Counted from the first letter of the stretch, positions 8,459 through 16,492 are shown. The stretch is DNA of 64,000 bases from Ga0077555 sp033764055 (GCA_033764055.1 JANRJI010000143.1:1-64000); one strand, 5' to 3'. A program made the numbers and translations. Notes: generated by a model not told the origin, from the letters alone.

Positions 8459-8663
8459 AACCGCCGCCGCAGGGGCCCTCGGGTGACGCGGCACGGCACC
8501 TCGAGTCTCCGGCTCCCCGGACGAAGCGTTCGAGGGCAGAGCTCGCGCGACGTGCAGGTCCGGGATCTTTCCACCTCGTGGCCCAGTCCAACAGGTGTCA
8601 AGGCCCCGGATCTGCGCTGAGGCCCTGGGGGCCAGAGCTCCGTCTGGGGAAACGGCTGTGGCG

Positions 8664-8775
8664 GCCTTCGGGTGCCCACCCTCACCCGGCGCGTTGCCCC
8701 TGGCGCCTTCGGGTGCCCACCCGCACCCGGCGCGTGGACACCTCACTTCCTCGCATGCCATCGTCACCCGGCGCG
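8664..8775 (+). repeat. Two near-identical 31-bp repeats plus a partial third copy
   Basis: The segments 8664-8694 and 8705-8735 are identical except for one base (T versus G at repeat position 19), and 8765-8775 repeats their last 11 bases before the final T. Each unit is GC-rich and carries the core CACCCGGCGCG. They lie in the 452-bp gene-free stretch 8459-8910. Short dispersed elements of this look are common between genes in Hyphomicrobiales. I see no gene, terminator or obvious promoter elsewhere in the stretch. Confidence 0.7.
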
Positions 8776-8910
8776 CAGGGATGCTACGCGGTTCGCCGTT
8801 GGAGCCTGCCGCTCGCAAAGCACTGGCGCGTTGCTTCTCAATTCCTCCACGCTGGACATCTCCGCGATAGCGCGGAAGCCGCCAGGTGGGCAACCGAAGG
8901 CGCACCCGAG

Positions 8911-10089
8911 ATGCAAAAGGCCCTTTCAGGCATTCGCGTCATCGACATGACGCACAATCAGGCAGGTCCCGCCTGCGCCCAGATCATGGGCTTTCTCGGC
9001 GCCGACGTGATCAAGCTCGAGGAGCCGAAGGGCGGTGACGTCGCCCGCGCGCAGAACAACGACGAGCTGTTCTTCCTCGTCTTCAACGCCAACAAGCGCT
9101 CGCTGACGCTCAATCTCAAGACCGAGGAGGGCAAGGACCTCTTCAAGAAGCTGATCGCCAAGTCCGACGTGCTGATCGAGAACTTCGGACCGGGCGCGCT
9201 CGACCGCATGGGCCTCGGATGGAAGGTGCTCGAGCAGGTCAATCCGCGGCTGATATTCGCCACCATCAAGGGCTTCGGCACCTACGGCCCCAACGCCCAC
9301 TTCAAGGCCTACGAGCCGATCGCCCAGGCCATGGGCGGCGCCATGTGCGTCACCGGCTTCCCGGACGGACCGCCCACCTACAATTGGCCGGCCATCGGCG
9401 ACAGCGGCACCGGCATGCACATGGCGATCGCCGTGCTCGCCGCGCTCAATCAGCGCCACGCCACCGGCAAGGGCCAGCACGTCGAGGTGGCCATGCAGGA
9501 GGCGGTCCTGAACCTGATCCGCATCTCGCTGCGCGAGCACCAGCGTGACGGCGTGCCGGTGCGGACCGGCAACCAGCTCGGCAAGAACGTGCCGGGGACC
9601 ACCTACCGCTGCGCGCCGGGAGGCCCCAACGACTACGTCTACATCTATGCTCAGCCACAGATGTGGGCGGCCTTCTGCAAAGCCATGGGCAGACCGGATC
9701 TCGAGACCAATCCGCTGTTCAAGACCAATCCGGACCGCTGGAAGAACCGAGCCGCGCTCGACGCCTTGATCACCGAGTGGACGATGCAGCGGTCGAAGCA
9801 CGACGTCATGAAAGTCATGGCGGATGCAGGCGTGCCGTGCGGCGCGTGCCAGGACACGGGCGAGGTCCTCGCCGACCCGCACCTCATCGCCCGCGGCATG
9901 ATCGTCGAGATGGAGTATCCGCCGCGCGGCAAGTTCCAGACAGTGGGTCTGCCCATGCATCTCTCGGCGTCACCGGCCGACTACGTGCGCCCGCCGATGC
10001 TCGGCGAGCACACCGAGGCGCTGCTGGCAGAGCTGTGCGGCGTGACGCCCAGCGAGGCGAAAGCCCTGAAGGCGAAAGGCGCCATATGA
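8911..10089 (+). CDS. CaiB/BaiF family CoA-transferase (formyl-CoA transferase-like)
   Basis: A 392-residue class III CoA-transferase, which moves CoA between carboxylic acids through an aspartyl-CoA intermediate. The probable catalytic residue is Asp164 in AIGDSGTGMHMA, the position equivalent to Asp169 of oxalate formyl-CoA transferase. Other family signatures are GADVIKLEEPKGGD (30-43), LIENFGPGALDRMGL (88-102) and the carboxy-terminal MLGEHTEALL. Length is typical of a single-domain enzyme. Start ATG 8911 follows CGAAGG with about ten bases between. Its stop overlaps the next start as ATGA, so the two are translationally coupled. Substrate pair unknown; oxalate, formate or another small acid are possible. 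Confidence 0.9.
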   Translation: MQKALSGIRVIDMTHNQAGPACAQIMGFLGADVIKLEEPKGGDVARAQNNDELFFLVFNANKRSLTLNLKTEEGKDLFKKLIAKSDVLIENFGPGALDRMGLGWKVLEQVNPRLIFATIKGFGTYGPNAHFKAYEPIAQAMGGAMCVTGFPDGPPTYNWPAIGDSGTGMHMAIAVLAALNQRHATGKGQHVEVAMQEAVLNLIRISLREHQRDGVPVRTGNQLGKNVPGTTYRCAPGGPNDYVYIYAQPQMWAAFCKAMGRPDLETNPLFKTNPDRWKNRAALDALITEWTMQRSKHDVMKVMADAGVPCGACQDTGEVLADPHLIARGMIVEMEYPPRGKFQTVGLPMHLSASPADYVRPPMLGEHTEALLAELCGVTPSEAKALKAKGAI

Positions 10090-11054
10090 GCCACCCCCGT
10101 CTCCGACTGGCTGTGACGAGGGCGCTCCCCGAGCCGGTGATACAGCGCCTGCAGCAGAGTCACGATGTCTGGGTCAATCCGGACGATCGGGTGCTCACCC
10201 CGGAAGAGCTGCAGGCCGCCGCGGCCAAGGCTGACGCGCTCATCGTCACCGCCTTCGACCGCTTCGATGCGGCGGCAATCGCCAGGCTGCCGGCGCGCGT
10301 TCGTATCGTTGCGACGTTCTCGGTCGGCAACGAGCACATCGACCTCGAGGCTGCCCGGCAGCGCCACCTCGCCGTGCTCTCGACGCCCGACGTGCTGAGC
10401 AACGCGGTCGCCGAGATGGCCATGCTGCTGATGCTCGGCGCCGCCCGGCGCGTCCACGAGGGCGACCGCCTGCTCTACGAGCGCCGCTGGACCGGCTGGA
10501 CGCCGACGCAGCTCGTCGGCGCTGAGATCACGGGAAAGCGGCTCGGCATCCTCGGCATGGGGCGCATCGGGCGCACCATCGCCCGGCGCGCGCGCGGCTT
10601 CGACATGACCGTGCACTATCACAACCGGACGCGCCTTTCGCCCGAGTTGGAGCAGGGCGCGCACTACCACTCGACGCCCGAGGCGCTGATGGCTGAGAGC
10701 GACGTGCTGGTGCTCGCCGCGCCGTCCTCGCCGACCACGCGCGGCGTCGTCAACGCGACCCGCATCGGCCTGCTGCCGAAGGACGCCATCGTCGTCAACA
10801 TCGCGCGCGGCGATCTGATCGACGACGAGGCCCTGATCGCCGCGCTCGGCGACGGCCGTGTCGCAGCGGCCGGCCTCGACGTGTTCGCCAACGAGCCACG
10901 GCTCGACACCCGCTATCTCGATCTCGCGAACGTCTTTCTGCAGCCGCACCAGGGCAGCTCGACGCTGGAGGCACGGCGAGCCATGGGCGACATTCTGCTG
11001 TCCGGCATCGATGCCGTCCTGTCGGGGCAGCCGGCCGTCAACCGCCTCGTCTAG
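10086..11054 (+). CDS. D-2-hydroxyacid dehydrogenase (glyoxylate/hydroxypyruvate reductase-like)
   Basis: A 322-residue NAD(P)-dependent D-isomer 2-hydroxyacid dehydrogenase, expected to interconvert a 2-oxoacid and a D-2-hydroxyacid in the cytoplasm. The Rossmann motif is GMGRIG at 157-162. Catalytic Arg241 (NIARGDLID), Glu270 (FANEP) and His288 (LQPHQGS) are all present, so the enzyme looks complete. The start codon overlaps the CoA-transferase stop by four bases (ATGA), which argues for one pathway acting on a short hydroxy or oxo acid. Glyoxylate, hydroxypyruvate or 2-ketogluconate reductase are the closest functional groups; sequence alone does not decide. Confidence 0.92.
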   Translation: MSHPRLRLAVTRALPEPVIQRLQQSHDVWVNPDDRVLTPEELQAAAAKADALIVTAFDRFDAAAIARLPARVRIVATFSVGNEHIDLEAARQRHLAVLSTPDVLSNAVAEMAMLLMLGAARRVHEGDRLLYERRWTGWTPTQLVGAEITGKRLGILGMGRIGRTIARRARGFDMTVHYHNRTRLSPELEQGAHYHSTPEALMAESDVLVLAAPSSPTTRGVVNATRIGLLPKDAIVVNIARGDLIDDEALIAALGDGRVAAAGLDVFANEPRLDTRYLDLANVFLQPHQGSSTLEARRAMGDILLSGIDAVLSGQPAVNRLV

Positions 11055-11101
11055 CTTGTCGCCGATCACGGCGAGGACGAACGAGACACAGGAGAGCACA
11101 C

Positions 11102-11971
11102 ATGAAATTCGGTCTGCGCTACTGCAACACCGGCGCCTATGTCGATCCGGCCAAGGCGGTCGAGCTGGCCCAGGCCGGCGAGGAGGCAGGCTTCGAGTCG
11201 ATCTGGACCGTCGAGCACACCGTCGTGCCAGGCGGCTACGGCTCCACCTACCCCTATGCGGCCGGCGGCAAGATGGCCGGCGGCAAGGACGATTTCGACC
11301 TGCCCGACCCGCTGATCTGGATGGCCTACGTCGCGGCGGTTACCAGACGCATCAAGCTCGCCACCGGCATCATGATCCTGCCGCAGCACAATCCCGTGGT
11401 GGTGGCGAAGCAGGTGGCCACTCTCGACCACATGTCGAAGGGGCGAATTCTGCTCGGTATCGGCGTCGGCTGGCTGAAGGAGGAGTTCGCCGCGCTCGGC
11501 GTGCCGTTCGACGACCGAGGCCGGCGCACCGACGAGTACATGCGGGCGCTACGCGAGCTCTGGGGCTCGGAGAAGCCGACGTTCGAGGGCGAGTTCGTGC
11601 GCTTCAAGGACGCCTACTGCCGGCCGCAGCCGGTCGCCGGGCACGTGCCGCTGATCGTCGGCGGACACTCGCCCGCGGCGGCCCGGCGTGCCGGCAGGCT
11701 CGGCGACGGCTTCTTCCCGGCTCGCGGCGCGCCGAAAGACCTTTTCGATATCGCCCGCGCCGCCGCCCGCGACGCCGGCCGCGATCCCGACAAGCTCGAG
11801 TTCACGGTGAGCCTGCCGGAGAAGCTCGAGGACATTCCTGCGCTCGCCGCCCTGGGCGTGAAGCGCGTGCTCGTGCCGGTGACACCGATGGGTGGCCTCT
11901 CCACGGTCATCTCGACGCCCGACGACGCCCGGCGCTGGAAGGACACGGTGGCGCGCTACGCCAGCATGTGA
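11102..11971 (+). CDS. LLM class flavin-dependent oxidoreductase (F420- or FMN-type)
   Basis: A 289-residue luciferase-like TIM-barrel oxidoreductase. Family segments include EEAGFESIWTVEHTVVP (29-45), ATGIMILPQHNPVVVAKQ (about 92-109), LDHMSKGRILLGIGVGWLKEEF and VPLIVGGHSPAAARRAGRLGDGFFP, which resemble the TIGR03619 F420-dependent-like group. Such enzymes hydroxylate or oxidise small organics with a reduced flavin, supplied by a partner reductase that is not encoded here. GGAGA lies just upstream of ATG 11102. It follows the 2-hydroxyacid dehydrogenase after 47 bp and precedes a second LLM gene after 66 bp, so an operon is likely. Cofactor and substrate are unresolved. Confidence 0.9.
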   Translation: MKFGLRYCNTGAYVDPAKAVELAQAGEEAGFESIWTVEHTVVPGGYGSTYPYAAGGKMAGGKDDFDLPDPLIWMAYVAAVTRRIKLATGIMILPQHNPVVVAKQVATLDHMSKGRILLGIGVGWLKEEFAALGVPFDDRGRRTDEYMRALRELWGSEKPTFEGEFVRFKDAYCRPQPVAGHVPLIVGGHSPAAARRAGRLGDGFFPARGAPKDLFDIARAAARDAGRDPDKLEFTVSLPEKLEDIPALAALGVKRVLVPVTPMGGLSTVISTPDDARRWKDTVARYASM

Positions 11972-12037
11972 TGCACTGGACGACGCCGGTCTTCCTCGAT
12001 CGGCGTCCATGACGAGGATGAGCGACGGGAGGCGATA

Positions 12038-13153
12038 ATGTCGGCTGACGGTGTGACCTTCGGATGGTTTCTGCCTTCGAGCGGTGACGCGACCAGCCTC
12101 GGCGATCCTGCCGGCCGCGTCCCCACCACGCGTGCCATGCTGGACGAGGTCATCGACGCGGTCGACAACGGCGGCTTCAAGTACCTGCTGATCCCGGTCA
12201 ACACGACCTGCTGGGAGGCAACCGTGCTCGCCTCCTACTACGTGGCGAGGACACGCAACCTGGCCCCACTGATCGCGTTGCGCGCCGGCTACGTGAACCC
12301 CGCGCTCGCGGCCCGTATGTTCGCGACGCTCGACCAGATGGCAGAGGGCAGGCTGTGCATCAATCTCATTGCCGGCATCAATGACGACGAGGCCATCGCC
12401 GACGGCATCTCCGACCCTAAGGTCGTCCGCTACGAGAAGATGGACGAGGAGGTCGAGATCATGAAGCGGCTCTGGTCCTCGACCGAGCCGATCAACTACG
12501 TCGGCAAGCACTACCGCGTGAACCAGGTGGTGGAGCCGAAGCCGTTTCAGAAGCCGCACCCGCCGTTCTTCCTCGGCGGCGGCTCGCCACAGGCCGCCGA
12601 GATCTCGGCCAAGCACTCGACCGTCCACCTGTTCTGGGGCGATAAGCCGAGCGTCATCGCCGACAAGGTCAAGGACATGAAGGCCATGGCCGCCCGGCAC
12701 GGCCGCGCGGATGCGCTCAATTTCGGCATGCGGCTGCAGATCATCTGCCGCGACACCGAGAGGGAGGCCTGGGACGAGGCGTGGCGCCTCATCCAGGGGG
12801 CGAGCCGGTTCAACTTCGTCAACATGCGTACGGGTGCCGCCGCCGTCGAAGGCATCCGCCGCACGTCCGACGCCAACCGGCGGGTTTGGCAGCTGCTCGA
12901 GGAGTCGGGCGCCGAGATGAAGATTCACCCGCATCTGTGGACCGGGATCTCGACCGTGCGCATCGGCGCCGGCATTGCCGTGGTCGGCAACCCTGAGCAG
13001 GTGGCGGCCACGTTGCAGGAGTTCGTCGACGCCGGCTGCACGACCTTCTGCCTCTCCGGCTACCCGCACGCCGAGGCCGCGCGCCTCTTCTCGACCAAGG
13101 TGATGCCCTACTTCAAGGGCCGGATCGCGGACCGGCTGCCGCTGGTGGCGTGA
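12038..13153 (+). CDS. LLM class flavin-dependent oxidoreductase (alkanesulfonate monooxygenase-like)
   Basis: A 371-residue luciferase-like monooxygenase of the SsuD-type branch. Signature segments are FATLDQMAEGRLCINLIAG, EIMKRLWSS, PPFFLGGGSPQAAEISAKH and a final SGYPHAEAARLF resembling the SsuD carboxy terminus. SsuD enzymes release sulfite from alkanesulfonates using FMNH2, but related enzymes act on many other compounds. No sulfonate transporter or flavin reductase is adjacent, so a sulfur role is not supported by context. It is the last plus-strand gene of the 7.4-13.2 kb group. Its final 46 bp overlap, in the opposite direction, the end of the metallo-beta-lactamase-fold gene. Confidence 0.88.
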   Translation: MSADGVTFGWFLPSSGDATSLGDPAGRVPTTRAMLDEVIDAVDNGGFKYLLIPVNTTCWEATVLASYYVARTRNLAPLIALRAGYVNPALAARMFATLDQMAEGRLCINLIAGINDDEAIADGISDPKVVRYEKMDEEVEIMKRLWSSTEPINYVGKHYRVNQVVEPKPFQKPHPPFFLGGGSPQAAEISAKHSTVHLFWGDKPSVIADKVKDMKAMAARHGRADALNFGMRLQIICRDTEREAWDEAWRLIQGASRFNFVNMRTGAAAVEGIRRTSDANRRVWQLLEESGAEMKIHPHLWTGISTVRIGAGIAVVGNPEQVAATLQEFVDAGCTTFCLSGYPHAEAARLFSTKVMPYFKGRIADRLPLVA

Positions 13154-13866
13154 TCGGCACGACGGTCGTAATCCGCAGCGAGCGCCTCGAGAGCAGCGGC
13201 GGCGTCGCCGGAGAACGAAGGTCCGTGCATCAGCGCCAGCGTTTTCGGCGCGAGGCCGGCGAGATTTCTCATTGTAGCGCCCATGGCTGGGCTGAGGCTC
13301 GAGTACCGGAAGAGGTTCTCCGCCTCGATCGCGGGAGCGACGATGTCGGTCGCGGTCAACGCCGGCCCGTTGCCGAGCTGGGTGAAGAGATCGCCGCACA
13401 TCAGCGTGCCCGTCGTCTCCTCGACCATGACGCCGGCATCCCACCCGTGCGGCGTGTGAGGCGTATCGATGTAGCGCATACGCTTGCCGCCCAGGTCGAT
13501 GACCTCTCCGTCGGATAGGATGCGCGGCGGCCGATCAGCCATGTCGGCGAGCGACACGAGGCATCCGGTCTGGCCGTGCGCGAGCTGCGCGTGTGGAGCA
13601 ACGGCCAGCCACTCGTTCATCGCGCCGCATTCGTCGGCCTCGAAATGACCGAAGCCGATCCACCGCAGCCGGTCGGGCTCGATCACACGGGCAACCGCCG
13701 CCCTGGTCAACTGGAACATCTTCCTGAGCCCCGTGTGGAACAGCAGCGGCTCATCGCCGAGAACGAGAAACTGGTTGAACGTGAAGCCGGCGGGAGGAGC
13801 GATATCCGGCACGAAGGTCGAGAGGCGATAGATATCTGGAGCGATCTCGGCGACCTCAGTTTTCAT
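13108..13866 (-). CDS. MBL fold metallo-hydrolase / oxygen-binding (ODP-type) protein
   Basis: A 252-residue protein of the metallo-beta-lactamase fold. The metal motif His74-Phe-Glu76-Ala-Asp78 (GFGHFEADE) has the HxExD form of flavodiiron-type ODP domains rather than the HxHxDH of hydrolases. Further candidate ligands are His137 or His140 (DTPHTPHGW) and Asp159 (MCGDLF), and MHGPSF supplies a late histidine. No flavodoxin domain follows, so this is a stand-alone diiron-like domain. Start ATG 13866 has GGAGA six bases upstream; an upstream in-frame start lacks a site. It is divergent from a TetR gene, with a perfect palindrome between them, suggesting it is that regulator's target, possibly in an oxygen or nitric-oxide response. 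Confidence 0.86.
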   Translation of the reverse strand: MKTEVAEIAPDIYRLSTFVPDIAPPAGFTFNQFLVLGDEPLLFHTGLRKMFQLTRAAVARVIEPDRLRWIGFGHFEADECGAMNEWLAVAPHAQLAHGQTGCLVSLADMADRPPRILSDGEVIDLGGKRMRYIDTPHTPHGWDAGVMVEETTGTLMCGDLFTQLGNGPALTATDIVAPAIEAENLFRYSSLSPAMGATMRNLAGLAPKTLALMHGPSFSGDAAAALEALAADYDRRADHATSGSRSAIRPLK

Positions 13867-13920
13867 GGCCTGTCTCCACAGGGCTTGCCCGGCGGGCATC
13901 GACGATGCCGCAATTTAAGA

Positions 13921-13936
13921 ATACACATATGTGTAT
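13921..13936. promoter_or_regulatory. Perfect 16-bp palindrome in the divergent tetR promoter region
   Basis: ATACACATATGTGTAT reads identically on both strands and stands 54 bp from the metallo-beta-lactamase-fold start and 23 bp from the leader ORF ahead of tetR. Length and symmetry suit a TetR dimer operator controlling both directions. Its AT content contrasts with the GC-rich surroundings. Confidence 0.7.
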
Positions 13937-13959
13937 CGAAAATGATTGGAGGCGTCAAC

Positions 13960-13995
13960 ATGATTGCACATAGACGTGCAACGAAATCGTCATGA
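13960..13995 (+). CDS. Eleven-codon leader ORF overlapping the tetR start
   Basis: An ATG at 13960 with an ideal Shine-Dalgarno GGAGG (13948-13952, seven bases away) opens a reading frame MIAHRRATKSS that stops at TGA 13993-13995. The tetR start codon at 13992 overlaps this stop as ATGA and has no Shine-Dalgarno of its own. This layout suggests that ribosomes finishing the leader restart on tetR. No similarity is expected for so short a peptide, and expression is inferred. Confidence 0.5.
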   Translation: MIAHRRATKSS

Positions 13996-14564
13996 CCAGA
14001 GCCTACACCCTGAAGCGCCGCGCCGAGAGCCAGGCAGCGACACGCCGGCGCATCGTCGAGGCGGCCGTCGAGTTGCACAGCACACTGGGTCCAGCGCGCA
14101 CGACGTTCACGCTTCTAGCGGAGAGAGCCGGCGTGCAGCGGCATACGTTGTATGCCCATTTCCCGGACGAGCGGACCCTCCAGCTCGCCTGCTCGGGCCT
14201 GACCATCGAGCGCGATCCCATGCCCGATGCCGCTGCTTGGCAGGCCATCGCGGATCGTCATGCTCGGCTCCGGACAGGATTGCGCCAGCTCTACGGGTGG
14301 TACGAGCGCAATGCTCGGCTGGCCGCCTGCGTCCTGCGTGACGCCGAGCATCACGAGGTGACCCGAGAGACGGTTGAGCTGCGCTTCGGCCCCTCCATGA
14401 CGAGCTATCGCAACACACTCGGCGCCGGGCTGACAGCCCGGCAGGAGGCGCTGTTGCGCCTGGCGCTCAGCTTCAACACATGGCGGACCCTGGCGCTCGA
14501 GGCAAAGCTCGACGTACCGGCCGCTGCCGACGCGATGGCCGGCGCAATCGAAGCTGCGACCTGA
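13992..14564 (+). CDS. TetR/AcrR family transcriptional regulator
   Basis: A 190-residue repressor. The DNA-binding helix-turn-helix occupies about residues 20-65, with RRRIVEAAVELHSTLGPA followed by TTFTLLAERAGVQRHTLYAHF, the recognition helix being VQRHTLYAHF. The remaining two thirds is helical and variable, forming the ligand and dimer domain. The start overlaps a short leader ORF that supplies the only ribosome binding site. The palindrome at 13921-13936 in its upstream region is the likely operator, implying self-repression and control of the divergent metallo-beta-lactamase-fold gene. The inducing ligand is unknown. Confidence 0.92.
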   Translation: MTRAYTLKRRAESQAATRRRIVEAAVELHSTLGPARTTFTLLAERAGVQRHTLYAHFPDERTLQLACSGLTIERDPMPDAAAWQAIADRHARLRTGLRQLYGWYERNARLAACVLRDAEHHEVTRETVELRFGPSMTSYRNTLGAGLTARQEALLRLALSFNTWRTLALEAKLDVPAAADAMAGAIEAAT

Positions 14565-14608
14565 GTTTTCCCCGCAGCGGTTGCCGGCGCCGCGACGAGC
14601 CTTTCCGC

Positions 14609-16216
14609 TCACATCCGGAACACCCCGAACCGGGTCTCCTCAACGGGCGCGTTGAGGGCGGCGGCGAACGCGAGGCCCAGCACGCGGCGGGTCTCGCGCG
14701 GCGTGATGATACCGTCGTCCCAGATGTGGGCCGTGCCGTAGTAGGGATGTCCGTCGCGCTCGTAGGCGTCGATGACGGGCTGCTTGAACTTGGCCTCCTC
14801 CTCGGCGCTCCAGGTCTTGCCCTCGGCCTCGAGGTTGTCGCGCCGCACGGTGGCGAGCACGCTCGCGGCCTGAATGCCACCCATCACCGAGACGCGCGCA
14901 TTGGGCCAGGTGAACAGGAAGCGCGGCGAGTAGGCGCGTCCGCACATGGCGTAGTTGCCGGCGCCGTAGCTGCCGCCGATCACCACGGTCACCTTCGGAA
15001 CATTGGCATTGGCGACCGCCATCACCATCTTGGCGCCGTTGCGCGCGATGCCGCCCGCCTCCGACTCGCGGCCGACCATGAAGCCCGTGATGTTCTGCAG
15101 GAACAGAAGCGGGATCTTCCTTTGGCAAGCGAGCTCGATGAAGTGGGCCGCCTTCTGCGCCGTCTCCGAGTAGAGGATGCCGTTGTTGGCGAGGATCGCG
15201 ACCGGCAGGCCCTCGATGTGGGCGAAGCCGGTGACGATTGTGGTGCCGTAGTTGCGCTTGAACTCGTGCAGCTCCGAGCCGTCGATGAGCCGGGCGATCA
15301 CCTCACGCGTGTCATATTGCGTGGCGAGCGACGCCGGCACCACGCCGTCGATCTCGTCGGGATCGAGCAGCGGCATCCGCGCTGCTCGGGCCAGTATGTC
15401 GGCGCGGCGCGGCGCTATGAGCGTCGCCACGATGTCGCGCGCGATCTGCAGCGCGTGGTCGTCGTTGAGCGCGTAGTGGTCGGCGACGCCGGAGAGCCGC
15501 GTGTGCACCTCGGCGCCGCCAAGATCCTCGGCCGACACCGTCTCGCCCGTCGCTGCCTTGACCAGCGGCGGCCCCCCGAGAAAAATCGTGCCCTGACGGC
15601 GCACGATGATCGTCTCGTCGGACATCGCCGGCACGTAGGCCCCGCCGGCCGTGCAGCTCCCCATCACGACCGCGATCTGCGGAATTCCGGCCGCGGACAT
15701 GCGCGCCTGATTGTAGAAGATGCGCCCGAAATCGTCCTTGTCCGGGAAGACGTCGGTCCAGTGTGGCAGGTTGGCGCCGCCTGAATCGACCAGGTAGATG
15801 CACGGAAGGTGGTTCTCGGCCGCGATCTCCTGCGCCCTGAGATGCTTCTTGACGGTCAGCGGATAGTAGGTGCCGCCCTTGATCGTCGCGTCGTTGCACA
15901 CGATCACGCACTCTCGGCCCGAGACCCGGCCGATGCCGGTGATCACGCCGGCGCCGTGGATGTCTCCGGAGTAGAGTCCCATCGCCGCGAGCTGCGACAG
16001 CTCGAGAAACGGCGACCCCGGATCGATCAGGCGCAGCACACGATCGCGGGGCAGCAGCTTGCCGCGCGCAATGTGACGCTCGCGCAGCTTCTCCGGCCCG
16101 CCGACCGCGGCCTCGGCTCGCTTCGCGTCGAGATCCGCGACCAGCGCCTGCATGGCGGCGCGATTGGCGCGGAACTCCTCGGAGGCGGTATTGATCTCGG
16201 ACTTCAGTATCGGCAT
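14609..16216 (-). CDS. Acyl-CoA carboxylase carboxyltransferase (beta) subunit, MccB-like
   Basis: A 535-residue carboxyltransferase of the kind that transfers carboxyl from biotin to an acyl-CoA such as 3-methylcrotonyl-CoA or propionyl-CoA. Paired crotonase-like halves are visible. The amino half has YLVDSGGANLPHWTDVFPD and VMGSCTAGGAYVPAMSDE; the carboxy half has QNITGFMVGRESEAGGI and IGGSYGAGNYAMCGRAYSPRF. The last two segments and the length are typical of methylcrotonyl-CoA carboxylase beta. Start ATG 16216 is preceded by GGGAGAGCCC. The biotin-carrying alpha subunit, usually next to it, is not in this window, so the holoenzyme partner must lie elsewhere. Confidence 0.9.
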   Translation of the reverse strand: MPILKSEINTASEEFRANRAAMQALVADLDAKRAEAAVGGPEKLRERHIARGKLLPRDRVLRLIDPGSPFLELSQLAAMGLYSGDIHGAGVITGIGRVSGRECVIVCNDATIKGGTYYPLTVKKHLRAQEIAAENHLPCIYLVDSGGANLPHWTDVFPDKDDFGRIFYNQARMSAAGIPQIAVVMGSCTAGGAYVPAMSDETIIVRRQGTIFLGGPPLVKAATGETVSAEDLGGAEVHTRLSGVADHYALNDDHALQIARDIVATLIAPRRADILARAARMPLLDPDEIDGVVPASLATQYDTREVIARLIDGSELHEFKRNYGTTIVTGFAHIEGLPVAILANNGILYSETAQKAAHFIELACQRKIPLLFLQNITGFMVGRESEAGGIARNGAKMVMAVANANVPKVTVVIGGSYGAGNYAMCGRAYSPRFLFTWPNARVSVMGGIQAASVLATVRRDNLEAEGKTWSAEEEAKFKQPVIDAYERDGHPYYGTAHIWDDGIITPRETRRVLGLAFAAALNAPVEETRFGVFRM

Positions 16217-16397
16217 GGGCTCTCCCTCGGCGCGGGGGAACCCTAGGCGGCGGCTCGGCGAGCGGCAAGCGTCGCGCATGCTACGACGCGGCCAGCCTCC
16301 GGCGACGGGCTGGCCACGCCGCCGTCTAGCCGGCTCGGGATCGCGTGTCCTCGCCTCGCGGGAGAAACGCCGCCGCAGCCGTCGGCGCCGCGGAGCA

Positions 16398-16424
16398 GGG
16401 GATGGGGATGGGGATGGGGATGGG
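16398..16424 (+). repeat. GGGGAT tandem repeat, potential G-quadruplex
   Basis: Four perfect copies of the 6-mer GGGGAT (16398-16421) followed by GGG give five consecutive G-runs spaced by AT. This pattern can fold as a G-quadruplex on the plus strand and is prone to slippage. It lies in the divergent spacer between the carboxyltransferase and the DMT transporter, 69 bp before the latter's start. Confidence 0.8.
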
Positions 16425-16492
16425 ATGTCCCGCTGGCGAACCCGCGCCCGCCGTGCCAGTGTCCGGGCCTCCCGCCTGACCGGATCCCGCTC

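Noticed and set aside
8459..8910. A CRISPR-like array
   Set aside because: Only two and a half repeat copies with a 10-base spacer and no cas genes; this is an intergenic repeat.
11549..13444. A 631-codon minus-strand frame opposite the two LLM genes
   Set aside because: Same reason: antisense to well-supported genes, with low-complexity composition.
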